Below are positions 1 to 9,705 of a stretch of 64,000 nucleotides of DNA, one piece after another. The position numbers and the translations under genes are program-made. This DNA is from Aequorivita sinensis (GTDB taxonomy: Bacteria; Bacteroidota; Bacteroidia; Flavobacteriales; Flavobacteriaceae), in contig NZ_VDMC01000010.1 in assembly GCF_006346335.1 (NCBI RefSeq), forward strand, positions 24,425 through 88,424, given 5' to 3'. The stretch's first letter is position 1. Every line of letters starts with the position of its first letter. The notes beneath the pieces were generated by a model. It did not search any database and had not been told where the DNA came from. It worked only from the letters and a program-made list of their open reading frames with translations.

Positions 1-846
1 ACCAGTGCATTGGGTTACATTTATTACCGGAACTCTTCTTTTTATAACATTCTTAAGCGAATTGATAAACCATTCTTCAGTAGTTACATTACCTGCACCG
101 TAGGTTTCTAAAACTAAACCTTTCATTTCAGGATAATCGAATAAATACTTAATAGTTGACTCATCTATTCCTGGAAAAATCTTAACCAACAGTATATTGC
201 TCTCCATCGTTTTATGAACTTTAAGTCTTTTTCTGCGGTTTGGTTTGTAAAGCGCTTGATTATTAACCACTAAATGCAACCCACTTTGAACCAATTCTGG
301 ATAGTTTGGCGACTCGAAAGCCTCAAAATGCTCTGCATTAATCTTAGTTGTTCTATTTCCTCTATATAGTTTGTACTCAAAATAAAGACAAACCTCCGCA
401 ATTTTCGGAACGCCCTTTTCTCGTAACGATGCAATTTGAATGGAAGTAATTAAATTTTCTTTTGCATCGGTACGTAAATCTCCAATTGGAAGTTGGGAAC
501 CAGTAAAAACCACAGGTTTTCCTAAATTCTCCAACATAAAACTCAATGCCGATGCCGTATATGACATTGTATCGCTACCGTGCAATACTACAAACCCATC
601 AATTTCATCATAGTTTTCTTCAATAATAGTAGCTATATCTACCCAATACTTAGGGTTCATATTAGAACTATCAATGGGTTCAGGAAAAGAGGTTGTAGTA
701 ATATTACAGTCTAATAATTTAAGTTCGGGAATATGATTTAATAATTCATCAAAATTGAAATTGCGCAAAGCACCAGTTTCAAAGTCTTTTATCATCCCGA
801 TAGTTCCACCTGTATATATAAGGAGTATGTTAGGTTGGGTTTTCAT
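1..846 (-). CDS. ansA: Type I L-asparaginase, C-terminus cut by window edge
   Basis: Hydrolyses L-asparagine to aspartate and ammonia in the cytoplasm. I translated the minus strand from ATG at 846; 282 codons are open to the window edge. The N-terminus reads MKTQPNILLIYTGGTIGMI, the asparaginase TGGTIGM signature with the first catalytic Thr, and the second motif VVLHGSDTMSYTASALSF follows near residue 85. The remainder (GSQLPIGDLRTDA, VCLYFEYKLYRGNR, NVTQC) is typical of the AnsA family of about 340 residues, so roughly 60 residues are missing. It lies 73 nt downstream of tatD on the same strand and is probably co-transcribed with it. Confidence 0.93.
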   Translation of the reverse strand, partial: MKTQPNILLIYTGGTIGMIKDFETGALRNFNFDELLNHIPELKLLDCNITTTSFPEPIDSSNMNPKYWVDIATIIEENYDEIDGFVVLHGSDTMSYTASALSFMLENLGKPVVFTGSQLPIGDLRTDAKENLITSIQIASLREKGVPKIAEVCLYFEYKLYRGNRTTKINAEHFEAFESPNYPELVQSGLHLVVNNQALYKPNRRKRLKVHKTMESNILLVKIFPGIDESTIKYLFDYPEMKGLVLETYGAGNVTTEEWFINSLKNVIKRRVPVINVTQCTG

Positions 847-919
847 ATTAATCTCTAAGCTTTTAAATGAAAAATAAGATGTTGCGATTTAAAAGGTTTC
901 ACGATAAGGCTCTTAGTCA

Positions 920-1684
920 TCAAACTTTAAAAACCGCTTTGGAATTTTCAGTCGTTATACGAGCCACTTCTGCTTCAGAAATATTGTATAACTCTGAGAG
1001 TTTTTTACAAATTAAGGCCAAATAACTACTTTCATTACGTTTTCCTCGATAAGGAACCGGAGCAAGATAAGGCGAATCGGTTTCCAAAACGATATGTTTC
1101 AAAGGAATTTGGTTTAAAAAAGTATCAATCTTTCCATTCTTAAATGTAACTACACCACCTATCCCCAATTTCATATTAAATGAAATAGCTCTTTGTGCTT
1201 GTTCAAAATCTCCGGTAAAGCAATGGAAGATTCCAAAGAGGTCTTCACTTTTTTCAGTTTCTAAAACTTCAAAAATTTCATCAAAAGCATCACGACAGTG
1301 TATTACTATAGGCAGTTTGTATTTTTTTGCTAATTGAATTTGGCGTTTAAACGCTTTTTTTTGGATTTCTAATGTAGAAGTATCCCAATAAAGATCAATT
1401 CCTATTTCGCCAACGGCAAAGAAATCTCGTTTCTCAAACTGTTCTTCTACATGAGCTAATTCTTCTTTATAGTTTTCTTTAACTGAAGTTGGGTGTAGGC
1501 CCATCATTAAGAAAACATTTTCAGGATATTCCTTCTCTAGATCATACATAGATTCGGTAAAACCTGAGTCTATTGCAGGGATAAAAAAACGTGTAACCCC
1601 TGCATCAAATGCACGTTGCATCATATCTGCTCGGTCATCAGAAAAGGCGTCACTATATAAATGGGTATGGGTATCTGTCATCAT
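920..1684 (-). CDS. tatD: TatD family metal-dependent hydrolase (DNase)
   Basis: TatD-type TIM-barrel metallohydrolase, a 3'-5' exonuclease-like family. The frame is open to a possible start at 1738, but the family begins with TDTHTHLY, so I place the start at the ATG pair 1684/1681, giving 253-254 residues; the longer start would overlap the divergent gene. Metal ligands are visible as THTHL at the N-terminus, the E of VGEIGIDLYWD, the histidines of IVIHCRDAFDE and GIFHCFTG, and the D of LETDSPYLAP. The gene precedes ansA with a 73-nt gap. Function of the family is solid; substrate is not shown. Confidence 0.93.
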   Translation of the reverse strand: MMTDTHTHLYSDAFSDDRADMMQRAFDAGVTRFFIPAIDSGFTESMYDLEKEYPENVFLMMGLHPTSVKENYKEELAHVEEQFEKRDFFAVGEIGIDLYWDTSTLEIQKKAFKRQIQLAKKYKLPIVIHCRDAFDEIFEVLETEKSEDLFGIFHCFTGDFEQAQRAISFNMKLGIGGVVTFKNGKIDTFLNQIPLKHIVLETDSPYLAPVPYRGKRNESSYLALICKKLSELYNISEAEVARITTENSKAVFKV

Positions 1685-1711
1685 ATCTGCAAAGCTACTT
1701 ATTTTGTTTAC

Positions 1712-1719
1712 TATCTTTG
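1712..1719 (+). promoter_or_regulatory. Bacteroidota -7 element (TATCTTTG)
   Basis: TATCTTTG matches the TAnnTTTG -7 consensus and ends 10 nt before the ATG at 1730, implying a very short leader. No TTG -33 element is visible at the usual spacing, so the call rests on one element. Confidence 0.5.
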
Positions 1720-1729
1720 AGCAAAAAAA

Positions 1730-2179
1730 TTGATGCATTTACGAGAATTTCTTGAAACCCAAGGTTTTTATCGCATTCCACTTAAAAAATTAGCAACAGG
1801 GCATTATTTATTCTCGGCTAAAATAAATGGTGTTTCAGGCGATTTCATTTTAGACACTGGTGCTTCTACCAGTTGTGTAGGCTTCAAAAACAGTACTCAC
1901 TTTAAACTTATTAGTGAAGAGAGCATGATTAAAGCTGCTGGTGCCGGAGCTATAAACATGGAAACTATGCTTTCCAGAAAAAACATTTTTGCAATTAAGA
2001 ATTGGAAGATTTCTAATATGGATTTTGTGTTATTTGATCTCACTCATGTAAACGCAGCATTAGCACAAGTTGAAGAAGGACCTATTCACGGTATTATTGG
2101 AGCCGATTTTCTGAAAAAGAATCGCGCAGTTATCGATTATGGAAGAAATTGCTTTTATATAAAGCTACCGAGTCTTTAA
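1730..2179 (+). CDS. Retropepsin-like aspartic protease family protein
   Basis: A 149-residue protein with the clan AA aspartic protease core: FILDTGASTSCVGF with the catalytic Asp at residue 42, and the closing hydrophobic-hydrophobic-Gly motif GIIGADFL near residue 124. Single-domain proteins of this type act as homodimers. No signal peptide or membrane segment is visible, so a cytoplasmic location is inferred. It diverges from tatD; two consecutive ATG codons at 1730 and 1733 are possible starts. Substrate unknown. Confidence 0.82.
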   Translation: MMHLREFLETQGFYRIPLKKLATGHYLFSAKINGVSGDFILDTGASTSCVGFKNSTHFKLISEESMIKAAGAGAINMETMLSRKNIFAIKNWKISNMDFVLFDLTHVNAALAQVEEGPIHGIIGADFLKKNRAVIDYGRNCFYIKLPSL

Positions 2180-2238
2180 CTAAAAGAATTATTGTATTTT
2201 TTTAAGTACATTTATAGTAAATAGATGATAATATAAAC

Positions 2239-4248
2239 GTGCTCAAGAACCTAGCTATATTTTTTATTATTATTGCGTTATCCCCCATTTGGGGATTCAA
2301 CGCGCATGAAATTGAGTATTCTGGATTTGCTCAAATCGAACAATCTAGAACTGAAAAGTTAGCAACTTTAGACAGTCTTATTTCCCTAAATAAGAAGACT
2401 AATATCGATGCTTTTATTCAATACAGTATTGAATACGTTAAATTAGCTCAAGAACTAGACTTTATAGAATCTGCTGCTAAAAAAGCGATCGATCTACAAC
2501 GTCCACTTACAAACTTTCGCAACGACCCTTTAAACGCAATAACCGTTATAAACAGCGTTCTCGCGCGAAAGTATAAAATAAACGACAGCTTATTACTTGG
2601 AGGTTTATATCTAAAACGAGGTATGGCAAACACACAAGTTGATGCTAATAAAGCAATCTCCGATTACAATAAAGCATTTTTAAATTTCTCTTATTGCGAT
2701 TCACTTAGTATTGCAGAAACACATTATTATCGCGGGCAAGCATACTCAAGTTTAGGAAAATTCATACTTGCAGGTGAAGACCTACACAAGGCATATTCGA
2801 TTTTTGAAAGTCAAAAAAAGTACGACTGTATGATTACTGCTCAGCAAGGAATCATTAATATGTTTAGTAGAAATGGTTTTTATGAAAAAGCAAAAACAGA
2901 AAGAAATGCCCTAATAGAGAAAATTAGAAAATTAAAATTAAACTCCTTCTTATCTCAAGAGTACTATAATCAAGCCATTGATTACCACAAAATGGGCGAT
3001 AAAAATGCTGAATTTAAATCTTTGCTTTTAGCGGTAGAAAACTTTGATAATGAAAAGTCTAATAAAACTGTATTTATAAACATTCACTCAAGTCTTGTAA
3101 ACTACTACTGCGAGCGATTCCAGATTAAAGAGGCAAACATTCATTTAAACCTATTAGAAAATATAAAACTTGACATTCTTGAAGACCAAGTAACAAAAAT
3201 TAAATATTTAGGTGCAAAGGCTAAATTTTTACAAACCACAGGTTATTACGAAGAAGCTGAAAAATTTGCCGTTCAGTGTTTAGAAATCGCCCAAAGCATT
3301 AATTCTGAAGACGATATAATGAATTCTTACAAATTCTTATCAGAAATCTACTTTGATATGAAAGAGTACAGAAAAAGCATCGAAAGTAACCGCGCCGCAT
3401 CTTTAATAAAAGATTCCATTTACAATAGAAGTACCGCAAATGCATTAGCTTACTATCTTTCTTTATATGAAACTGAAAAAAAAGAAAAAGAACTAATTGA
3501 AAAAAACACAAACATTAGCTTACTAGAAAAGGACAATGAAATTTTTAAAAAAGCAATGGTTTTTGGTGGAATAGCTTTAATCCTAGCTTTCGGAGTTGTT
3601 ATTTTATATCGGAATCAAATACATTTAAGAAGTAATAAAGATCTTCAAGAAAAATTCAGTCAGGAATTACTTATTTCTCAAGAAAAAGAACGTCGCAGAA
3701 TATCGAAAGATTTACACGATGGAATAGGGCAACAATTACTACTCATAAAAAACAAACTGATTAAAAAAGGCACCCCAGAAGTTAAAGAAATGGTGAATCA
3801 TACTATTGAAGAAGTACGAAGCATATCAAGAGACTTGCACCCATTTCACCTTCAAGAACTAGGAGTTACCAAAGCCATAGAAAACACAATTAGGCAAATA
3901 GATGAAAACACATCCCTTTTCATTTCTTCAGAAATAGATAATATAGATAATTTATTTACTAAAGAAGAGGAGGTCAACATATATAGAATAGTTCAAGAAA
4001 GCTTAAGTAATATTATAAAACACGCAAATGCTGAAGCTGGGAAAGTTTCTATTAAAATATTGTCAAACAATATACTTATTTCTATTCGCGACAATGGTGT
4101 GGGTTTTGATTTTACTGACAAATACCAAGATTTAAAATCTCTTGGGTTAAAAACGTTACTAGAACGCACTAAATTTCTAAAAGGGCAAATGAAAGTAACT
4201 TCAAAAAAAGACTTTGGAACATTATTAGAATTTCAACTACCATTATGA
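2239..4248 (+). CDS. TPR sensor histidine kinase, HisKA_3/NarX-like
   Basis: A 669-residue two-component sensor. Order: N-terminal hydrophobic signal/anchor (about 1-22), a long helical region with TPR-like repeats (about 40-420), a single transmembrane helix (about 440-458, MVFGGIALILAFGVVILY), a dimerisation box with the phospho-acceptor His at residue 493 in SKDLHDGIGQQLL, and a C-terminal HATPase domain (NIIKHANAE, DNGVGFD). The start is GTG, since no in-frame ATG precedes the signal segment. It shares a 4-nt ATGA overlap with the response regulator gene, so the two form a kinase/regulator pair. The signal sensed is unknown. Confidence 0.9.
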   Translation: MLKNLAIFFIIIALSPIWGFNAHEIEYSGFAQIEQSRTEKLATLDSLISLNKKTNIDAFIQYSIEYVKLAQELDFIESAAKKAIDLQRPLTNFRNDPLNAITVINSVLARKYKINDSLLLGGLYLKRGMANTQVDANKAISDYNKAFLNFSYCDSLSIAETHYYRGQAYSSLGKFILAGEDLHKAYSIFESQKKYDCMITAQQGIINMFSRNGFYEKAKTERNALIEKIRKLKLNSFLSQEYYNQAIDYHKMGDKNAEFKSLLLAVENFDNEKSNKTVFINIHSSLVNYYCERFQIKEANIHLNLLENIKLDILEDQVTKIKYLGAKAKFLQTTGYYEEAEKFAVQCLEIAQSINSEDDIMNSYKFLSEIYFDMKEYRKSIESNRAASLIKDSIYNRSTANALAYYLSLYETEKKEKELIEKNTNISLLEKDNEIFKKAMVFGGIALILAFGVVILYRNQIHLRSNKDLQEKFSQELLISQEKERRRISKDLHDGIGQQLLLIKNKLIKKGTPEVKEMVNHTIEEVRSISRDLHPFHLQELGVTKAIENTIRQIDENTSLFISSEIDNIDNLFTKEEEVNIYRIVQESLSNIIKHANAEAGKVSIKILSNNILISIRDNGVGFDFTDKYQDLKSLGLKTLLERTKFLKGQMKVTSKKDFGTLLEFQLPL

Positions 4249-4886
4249 AAAAGCATAAACATTCAATTATTATAGCAGATGACCACCCTTTATTATTAAA
4301 AGGGTTAAGTGATTTTTTGATTGAGAAAAACTATAATTTAATTGGTAGTGGAAATGACGGAAGGGAAGCTTACAACTTAATTGTGAAGGAAAATCCCGAC
4401 ATAGCCATTATCGACATACAAATGCCGTATATGTCTGGGATTGAAATTGCACAAAAATGCAAAGGCCTAGAAGGTGTTGATACAAAAATTGTACTTATCA
4501 CTCTTCATAAGGAGAAGGAGCTTTATCAAAAAGCACAAGAACTGAATATATTCGGATATATTTTAAAAGAATTTGCTTTAGATGAAATTGAAAATTGCAT
4601 TAAAACCGTGTCTAAGGGGGAACCTTTTTTCAGTAATAGAATCATGGAGCTAATTGACATTAATCCTGTTGAAAGCAATGATTTAAAAAAGCTCACGCCC
4701 TCAGAAAAAAAGATTCTGAAGCTTATTGCAATTGACAAAACTAATAAAGAGATAGCTTCACTACTATTTATATCCTACAGAACGGTGGAAAAACACAGAA
4801 GCAATATTATCAACAAATTAAACTTAGAGGCTAAAACCAATAGTTTGCTTATTTGGGCGAAAGAAAATCATGAAAAATTACTATAA
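4245..4886 (+). CDS. LuxR/NarL family response regulator
   Basis: A 213-residue DNA-binding response regulator, partner of the preceding kinase (4-nt overlap). The receiver domain (about 5-120) shows the acidic pair ADDHPLL and the phospho-acceptor Asp in IAIIDIQMPYMSG near residue 56. The C-terminal LuxR helix-turn-helix (about 146-208) reads LTPSEKKILKLIAIDKTNKE followed by RTVEKHRSNIINKL. It is presumed to activate transcription when phosphorylated; targets cannot be read here. Confidence 0.93.
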   Translation: MKKHKHSIIIADDHPLLLKGLSDFLIEKNYNLIGSGNDGREAYNLIVKENPDIAIIDIQMPYMSGIEIAQKCKGLEGVDTKIVLITLHKEKELYQKAQELNIFGYILKEFALDEIENCIKTVSKGEPFFSNRIMELIDINPVESNDLKKLTPSEKKILKLIAIDKTNKEIASLLFISYRTVEKHRSNIINKLNLEAKTNSLLIWAKENHEKLL

Positions 4887-4925
4887 GGTTGTTCTTTTCA
4901 ATCTTATATATTAATTATTACAAAT

Positions 4926-4955
4926 AAAAAAATCCGGCCAATAGCCGGATTTTTT
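4926..4955. terminator. Bidirectional intrinsic terminator
   Basis: Stem ATCCGGC / GCCGGAT with loop CAATA, flanked by an A-run on the left and a T-run on the right that extend the pairing. It sits between the convergent response regulator and sucB genes and can serve both strands. Confidence 0.9.
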
Positions 4956-4976
4956 AATAGATATCTATTCGTTAGA

Positions 4977-6197
4977 TTATAATTCTAACGCTTTTTTCAC
5001 ATCGTTATTCATTAATAACTCAACTGGATTTTCTAATGCTTCCTTAATTGCAACTAAGAATCCAACTGATTCACGGCCATCAATAATTCTATGGTCGTAA
5101 GAAAGTGCAACAAACATAATAGGTGCTACTACTATTCCTCCATCTCTTACAATAGGGCGTTCAACAATATTGTGCATTCCTAAAATTGCAGATTGTGGCG
5201 GGTTGATAATTGGAGTTGAAAGCATACTTCCGAAAACTCCTCCGTTAGAAATTGTAAACGTACCACCTGTCATTTCATCAACAGTTATTTGACCATCTCT
5301 AGCTCTAAGTGCAAGGCGCTTCACTTCATCTTCAACACCTCTGAAACTTAAATTTTCAGCATTTCTAATTACAGGAACCATTAAACCTTTAGGTCCAGAA
5401 ACGGCAATTGAAATATCTTTAAAGTCGTAAGAAATCTTATAATCTCCGTCAATCATAGAGTTTACATCTGGGTATAGCTCTAATGCACGAACAACTGCCA
5501 AAGTAAAGAAAGACATAAAGCCTAATCCTACTCCGTGTTTAGCTTTAAACTGTTCTTTATACTGACTTCTTAATTCGAAAATTGGCGACATATCTACCTC
5601 GTTAAAAGTAGTAAGCATCGCTGTTTCATTTTTAGCTGAAACCAAACGTTCTGCAACTTTTCTACGTAACATAGAAAGTTTTTTACGCTCGCTTCCACGG
5701 CTTCCTGTTCCTGGAGTACCCATAGATGGAGTTGCCTTAATAGCGTCGTCTTTAGTTACGCGACCGTCGCGTCCACTTCCTTTTACATCTTTAGAAGACA
5801 TTCCTTTCTCGTCAAGAATCTTTTTAGCTGCTGGAGAAGGAGTACCTGTAGCGTAAGATTTCTTTTCTTCTTCCTTTGGAGCTGCTGGTTTAGAAGGAGC
5901 CTCTTCTTTCTTTTCTTCTTTTTTATCAGCTTTAGGAGCATCTCCGCCACTTGGCTTTGCAGCGTCTGTATCAATAATACAAACCACCTGCCCTACTTCA
6001 ACTGTATCACCTTCTTCAGCTTTTAAAGTAATGATTCCACTCGCTTCTGCCGGAAGTTCAAGAGTTGCCTTGTCACTATCTACCTCAGCGATTGCTTGAT
6101 CTTTTTCCACATAATCGCCATCGCTTACTAACCATTCGGCAATTTCAACTTCTGTGATGGATTCTCCCGGAGACGGGACTTTCATTTCTAATGCCAT
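4977..6197 (-). CDS. sucB: 2-oxoglutarate dehydrogenase E2, dihydrolipoyl succinyltransferase
   Basis: E2 core of the 2-oxoglutarate dehydrogenase complex; transfers the succinyl group from E1 to CoA in the TCA cycle. 406 residues. The lipoyl domain (about 2-77) carries the lipoylated Lys43 in VDSDKATLELP. A charged Lys/Glu/Pro/Ala linker follows, then the peripheral-subunit-binding domain (about 118-155) and the catalytic acyltransferase domain with HxxxDG (His369, Asp373 in SYDHRIIDG). It is 87 nt downstream of sucA on the same strand, the usual operon. Confidence 0.97.
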   Translation of the reverse strand: MALEMKVPSPGESITEVEIAEWLVSDGDYVEKDQAIAEVDSDKATLELPAEASGIITLKAEEGDTVEVGQVVCIIDTDAAKPSGGDAPKADKKEEKKEEAPSKPAAPKEEEKKSYATGTPSPAAKKILDEKGMSSKDVKGSGRDGRVTKDDAIKATPSMGTPGTGSRGSERKKLSMLRRKVAERLVSAKNETAMLTTFNEVDMSPIFELRSQYKEQFKAKHGVGLGFMSFFTLAVVRALELYPDVNSMIDGDYKISYDFKDISIAVSGPKGLMVPVIRNAENLSFRGVEDEVKRLALRARDGQITVDEMTGGTFTISNGGVFGSMLSTPIINPPQSAILGMHNIVERPIVRDGGIVVAPIMFVALSYDHRIIDGRESVGFLVAIKEALENPVELLMNNDVKKALEL

Positions 6198-6284
6198 ATT
6201 ATTTCTGTTTTATATAAACCTTCGTTTATTAATCTAATAAATTTAAATGTTTTTACTTTATTATTTACAAAGTAAGCATAATTC

Positions 6285-9062
6285 TTACTTCATGTCTTTA
6301 TCAAACACGTTTTCAATTACTTTAGCGTGTCTTGCTTTTGAGCGAACAGTACTTCCTGCAGCTGGAGCAGCATACATTTTTCTACTGCAAACTCTAAAGT
6401 TTTTAGCTTCTTCAAAATGCATCATTAAATAAGAATAAGCTCCCATATTTTTAGGTTCTTCTTGTGCCCAAACTATATCGTCTGCATTTTTATACTTCTT
6501 AATAATCTTATTAATCTCATCGGTTGGCAGTGGAAATAATTGCTCAATTCTTACCAACGCAACATCATCTCTTTTCAATTCTTCTCTTTTATCAAGAAGG
6601 TCGTAATAGAATTTACCTGTTACAAATACCAATGATTTTACTTTTGACGCTTTTACCTCCGCATCATCAATAACCATTTGGAATGTACCATTTGCAAATT
6701 CCTCCTTAGTAGAAACTACTTTTGGATGACGCAGTAAACTCTTAGGAGTAAATACAATTAATGGTTTGCGGTATTTAGTTTTAATTTGTCTTCTCAATAA
6801 GTGGAATAAGTTTGCTGGTGTTGTAACATCTGCAACAAACATATTATCTACAGCACATAATTGTAAGTAACGCTCCATTCTTGCCGATGAGTGCTCTGCA
6901 CCTTGGCCTTCATAACCGTGTGGCAATAACATTACCAAACCATTTTGAAGCTTCCATTTATCTTCAGCAGCTGAAATATATTGGTCTATCATAATTTGAG
7001 CTCCATTACTGAAATCTCCAAATTGTGCTTCCCAAATGGTTAATGTATTAGGGCTAGCCATAGCATAACCATAATCGAAACCTACAACTCCATACTCAGA
7101 AAGCAATGAGTTGTAAATATAGAAATTAGCTTGATCGCCTTTTAAGTTGTTTAAAAGAACTACTTCTTCTTCGCTCTCTTCAACTTTTATTACTGCGTGA
7201 CGGTGAGAGAAAGTTCCACGCTCTACATCCTGCCCACTCATTCTTACATCGTGACCTTCTTTCAACAAACTTCCATAAGCCAATAGCTCACCCATTGCCC
7301 AGTCAAGTTTGTTCTTCTCAAAGTACATTTCTTTTCTAGACTCAATAAGCTTAGCTATCTTCTTAAGGAATTTCTTATCCTTTGGAAGCGCTGTAATTAC
7401 CTCAGCAATTTCATCAAGCATTTTTAAATCAAATGTAGTGTCAACAGGCTCTAACATCTGACCATCTTCAGAATATTCGTAACCATCCCATTCATCTTGC
7501 ATAAATGGAGTAACGGTTGTTTTATCCTCTTTTCTTGAGTCTTCTAGATTTTCCTCTAGTTTATCCTTGTATTCTTTTTCTAGTTTAGCAACGTATTCGC
7601 TATCGATTACCCCTTCACTAATCAATTTTTCAGCATAAATATCTCTTGGATTCTTGTGCTTAGCAATTGCTTTGTAAAGTTTAGGTTGCGTAAAACGAGG
7701 CTCATCACCTTCGTTATGTCCGTATTTTCTATAACCTAATAAATCAATAAACACATCACGACCGTACTCCATTCTGAAGTCAAGTGCAAAGTTCATTGCG
7801 TGAACTACAGCTTCTACGTCATCTGCGTTTACGTGAAGTATTGGAGATAATGTAACTTTAGCAACATCAGTACAGTATATAGATGAACGTGCATCTAGGT
7901 AGTTTGTAGTAAAACCTATTTGGTTGTTTACTACAATATGTATTGTTCCGCCTGTTTTATAACCGTCAAGCTGTGCCATTTGCACAATTTCATAAACTAG
8001 ACCTTGACCAGCAATTGCAGCATCACCGTGAACAACTATTGGCAATACTTTGCTTGGGTTGTCTTTGTGATGGTCGTCTTGTTTAGAACGTGCAATACCC
8101 TGAACTACTGCTCCAACAGTCTCCAAATGTGAAGGGTTTGGCGCAATGTTCAAGTTGATTTCTTTTCCTGAATCTGTTTTACGTTTTGAAGTCCAACCTA
8201 AGTGGTACTTAACATCTCCATCAAAAATATCGAGTGCGTAATCTTTACCGTCAAATTCACTGAAAATATTCTTTGCACTTTTTCCGAATATATTTGTAAG
8301 AGTACTTAAACGACCACGGTGAGCCATTCCCATTACAAATTCTTCAACACCTCTTTCTGCTGCGTTTTCGATAAGAGTATCTAAAGCTGGAATTAAGCTT
8401 TCACCTCCTTCTAAAGAGAATCTTTTTTGCCCTACATATTTAGTGTGAAGGAAATTCTCGAAAGATACTGCCTCGTTAAGCTTTTTAAGAATATGCTTCT
8501 TTTGGTCTACAGTAAAGTTTGGCTGATTGTCGTTAGCATTTAGTCTTTGCTGAATCCAATCTATTTCTTCGGGTTTACGAAGAAACATATATTCCATACC
8601 TATAGATTCGCAATAAATTCTCTTAAGGTGCGTGATGATTTCTTCAAGAGTATTTTCCCCTATACCAATAATTTCTCCCGCTCTAAATTTCGCTTTCAAA
8701 TCGTCTTGTGAAAGTCCGAAATTCTCAATATCTAAGGTTGGGGTATAAGTTCTACGCTCCCTAACTGGGTTTGTTTTTGTGAAGAAATGCCCTCTTGTAC
8801 GATAGGCATCAATTAATTTTATTACTTGGAATTCTTTAATTACATCAGCACAAATTGCACCTAGATCATAATCCTGAGGATCTGTTGAAGCAACTACTGA
8901 ATCCGCAAAGAATTCTTGACTTCCTGGCTCTGAGCCAAAATCAAACCCTTGGAAGAATGCTCTCCAACTTGGTTCAATGCTATCTGGGTATTGTAAATAT
9001 TTTTCGTATTGTTCTGCGATTACAGATGGATGAACCGCGTTTAAGAATGAAAATTTATCCAT
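6285..9062 (-). CDS. sucA: 2-oxoglutarate dehydrogenase E1 component
   Basis: Thiamine-diphosphate-dependent decarboxylase of the 2-oxoglutarate dehydrogenase complex; 925 residues, normal length. The N-terminus (MDKFSFLNAVHPSVIAEQYE, then PSWRAFFQGFDFG) is the small E1 N-terminal region. The cofactor-binding part includes GMAHRGRLSTLTNIFGKS, PSHLETVGAVVQG and GDAAIAGQGLVYE; the C-terminal transketolase-like part includes LLPHGYEGQGAEHSSAR and VWAQEEPKNMGAYSY. The minus strand upstream has a TAAATTTG -7-like element at 9099-9106. Succinyl-CoA production with SucB is expected. Confidence 0.97.
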   Translation of the reverse strand: MDKFSFLNAVHPSVIAEQYEKYLQYPDSIEPSWRAFFQGFDFGSEPGSQEFFADSVVASTDPQDYDLGAICADVIKEFQVIKLIDAYRTRGHFFTKTNPVRERRTYTPTLDIENFGLSQDDLKAKFRAGEIIGIGENTLEEIITHLKRIYCESIGMEYMFLRKPEEIDWIQQRLNANDNQPNFTVDQKKHILKKLNEAVSFENFLHTKYVGQKRFSLEGGESLIPALDTLIENAAERGVEEFVMGMAHRGRLSTLTNIFGKSAKNIFSEFDGKDYALDIFDGDVKYHLGWTSKRKTDSGKEINLNIAPNPSHLETVGAVVQGIARSKQDDHHKDNPSKVLPIVVHGDAAIAGQGLVYEIVQMAQLDGYKTGGTIHIVVNNQIGFTTNYLDARSSIYCTDVAKVTLSPILHVNADDVEAVVHAMNFALDFRMEYGRDVFIDLLGYRKYGHNEGDEPRFTQPKLYKAIAKHKNPRDIYAEKLISEGVIDSEYVAKLEKEYKDKLEENLEDSRKEDKTTVTPFMQDEWDGYEYSEDGQMLEPVDTTFDLKMLDEIAEVITALPKDKKFLKKIAKLIESRKEMYFEKNKLDWAMGELLAYGSLLKEGHDVRMSGQDVERGTFSHRHAVIKVEESEEEVVLLNNLKGDQANFYIYNSLLSEYGVVGFDYGYAMASPNTLTIWEAQFGDFSNGAQIMIDQYISAAEDKWKLQNGLVMLLPHGYEGQGAEHSSARMERYLQLCAVDNMFVADVTTPANLFHLLRRQIKTKYRKPLIVFTPKSLLRHPKVVSTKEEFANGTFQMVIDDAEVKASKVKSLVFVTGKFYYDLLDKREELKRDDVALVRIEQLFPLPTDEINKIIKKYKNADDIVWAQEEPKNMGAYSYLMMHFEEAKNFRVCSRKMYAAPAAGSTVRSKARHAKVIENVFDKDMK

Positions 9063-9174
9063 GATAAATATACAAATGGTCTTTTAAATAAAACGGTACA
9101 AATTTACAATAATTAAGCACAATAGGCGGCTCGATTTCATATATTTATTGTTTGAAACTCATAAAGTATTCATA

Positions 9175-9705
9175 ATGGAAAAGACAGTATATAGACTAAT
9201 TGCTAAATTATTACTAATTTTAGTAATATTCTACTCAAATAATGCGAATGCTCAGGAGAAACAGTACAACTTTTGGGACCATGTGCGATTTGGTGGTGGC
9301 GTGGGTTTAAATTTTGGAAACGGTTACTTTAGCGGTACGCTAGCTCCAAGTGCTATTTATCAATTTAACAATCAATTTTCTGCAGGAGTAGCACTTACAG
9401 GAACTTACGCAAGTTTAAAAAACAACAATTCTGCAACTATTTTAGGTGGAAGTGTGCTCGCACTTTATAACGTAATTCCTGAAATTCAGCTTTCAGCAGA
9501 GTTTGAAGAATTAAACGTAAACCGAACTTATAAATATATAGGTAGCCCCGATGTAACAAGAAATTATTGGTATCCTGCCCTATATCTCGGTGCTGGATTC
9601 CGTAGTAATAATTTTACTATGGGAGTTCGATACGATGTACTTTTTGATAAAGATGAAAGCATTTACGGGAGTGCCTTTGCTCCATTTGTAAGAGTGTATT
9701 TTTAA
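9175..9705 (+). CDS. Small secreted protein of unknown function divergent from sucA
   Basis: 176 residues from ATG 9175; a longer TTG start at 9148 is possible but would place extra residues before the signal peptide. The signal peptide is clear (LIAKLLLILVIFYSNNANAQE). The mature part alternates short glycine-rich and aromatic strands (FGGGVGLNFGNGYFSGTLAP, LGAGFRSNNFTMGVRYDVLF) and ends in VRVYF, resembling a small outer-membrane beta-barrel. Flavobacterial relatives beside sucA are often labelled alpha-ketoglutarate decarboxylase; nothing in the sequence supports an enzymatic role and that name is probably carried over from the neighbour. Confidence 0.75.
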   Translation: MEKTVYRLIAKLLLILVIFYSNNANAQEKQYNFWDHVRFGGGVGLNFGNGYFSGTLAPSAIYQFNNQFSAGVALTGTYASLKNNNSATILGGSVLALYNVIPEIQLSAEFEELNVNRTYKYIGSPDVTRNYWYPALYLGAGFRSNNFTMGVRYDVLFDKDESIYGSAFAPFVRVYF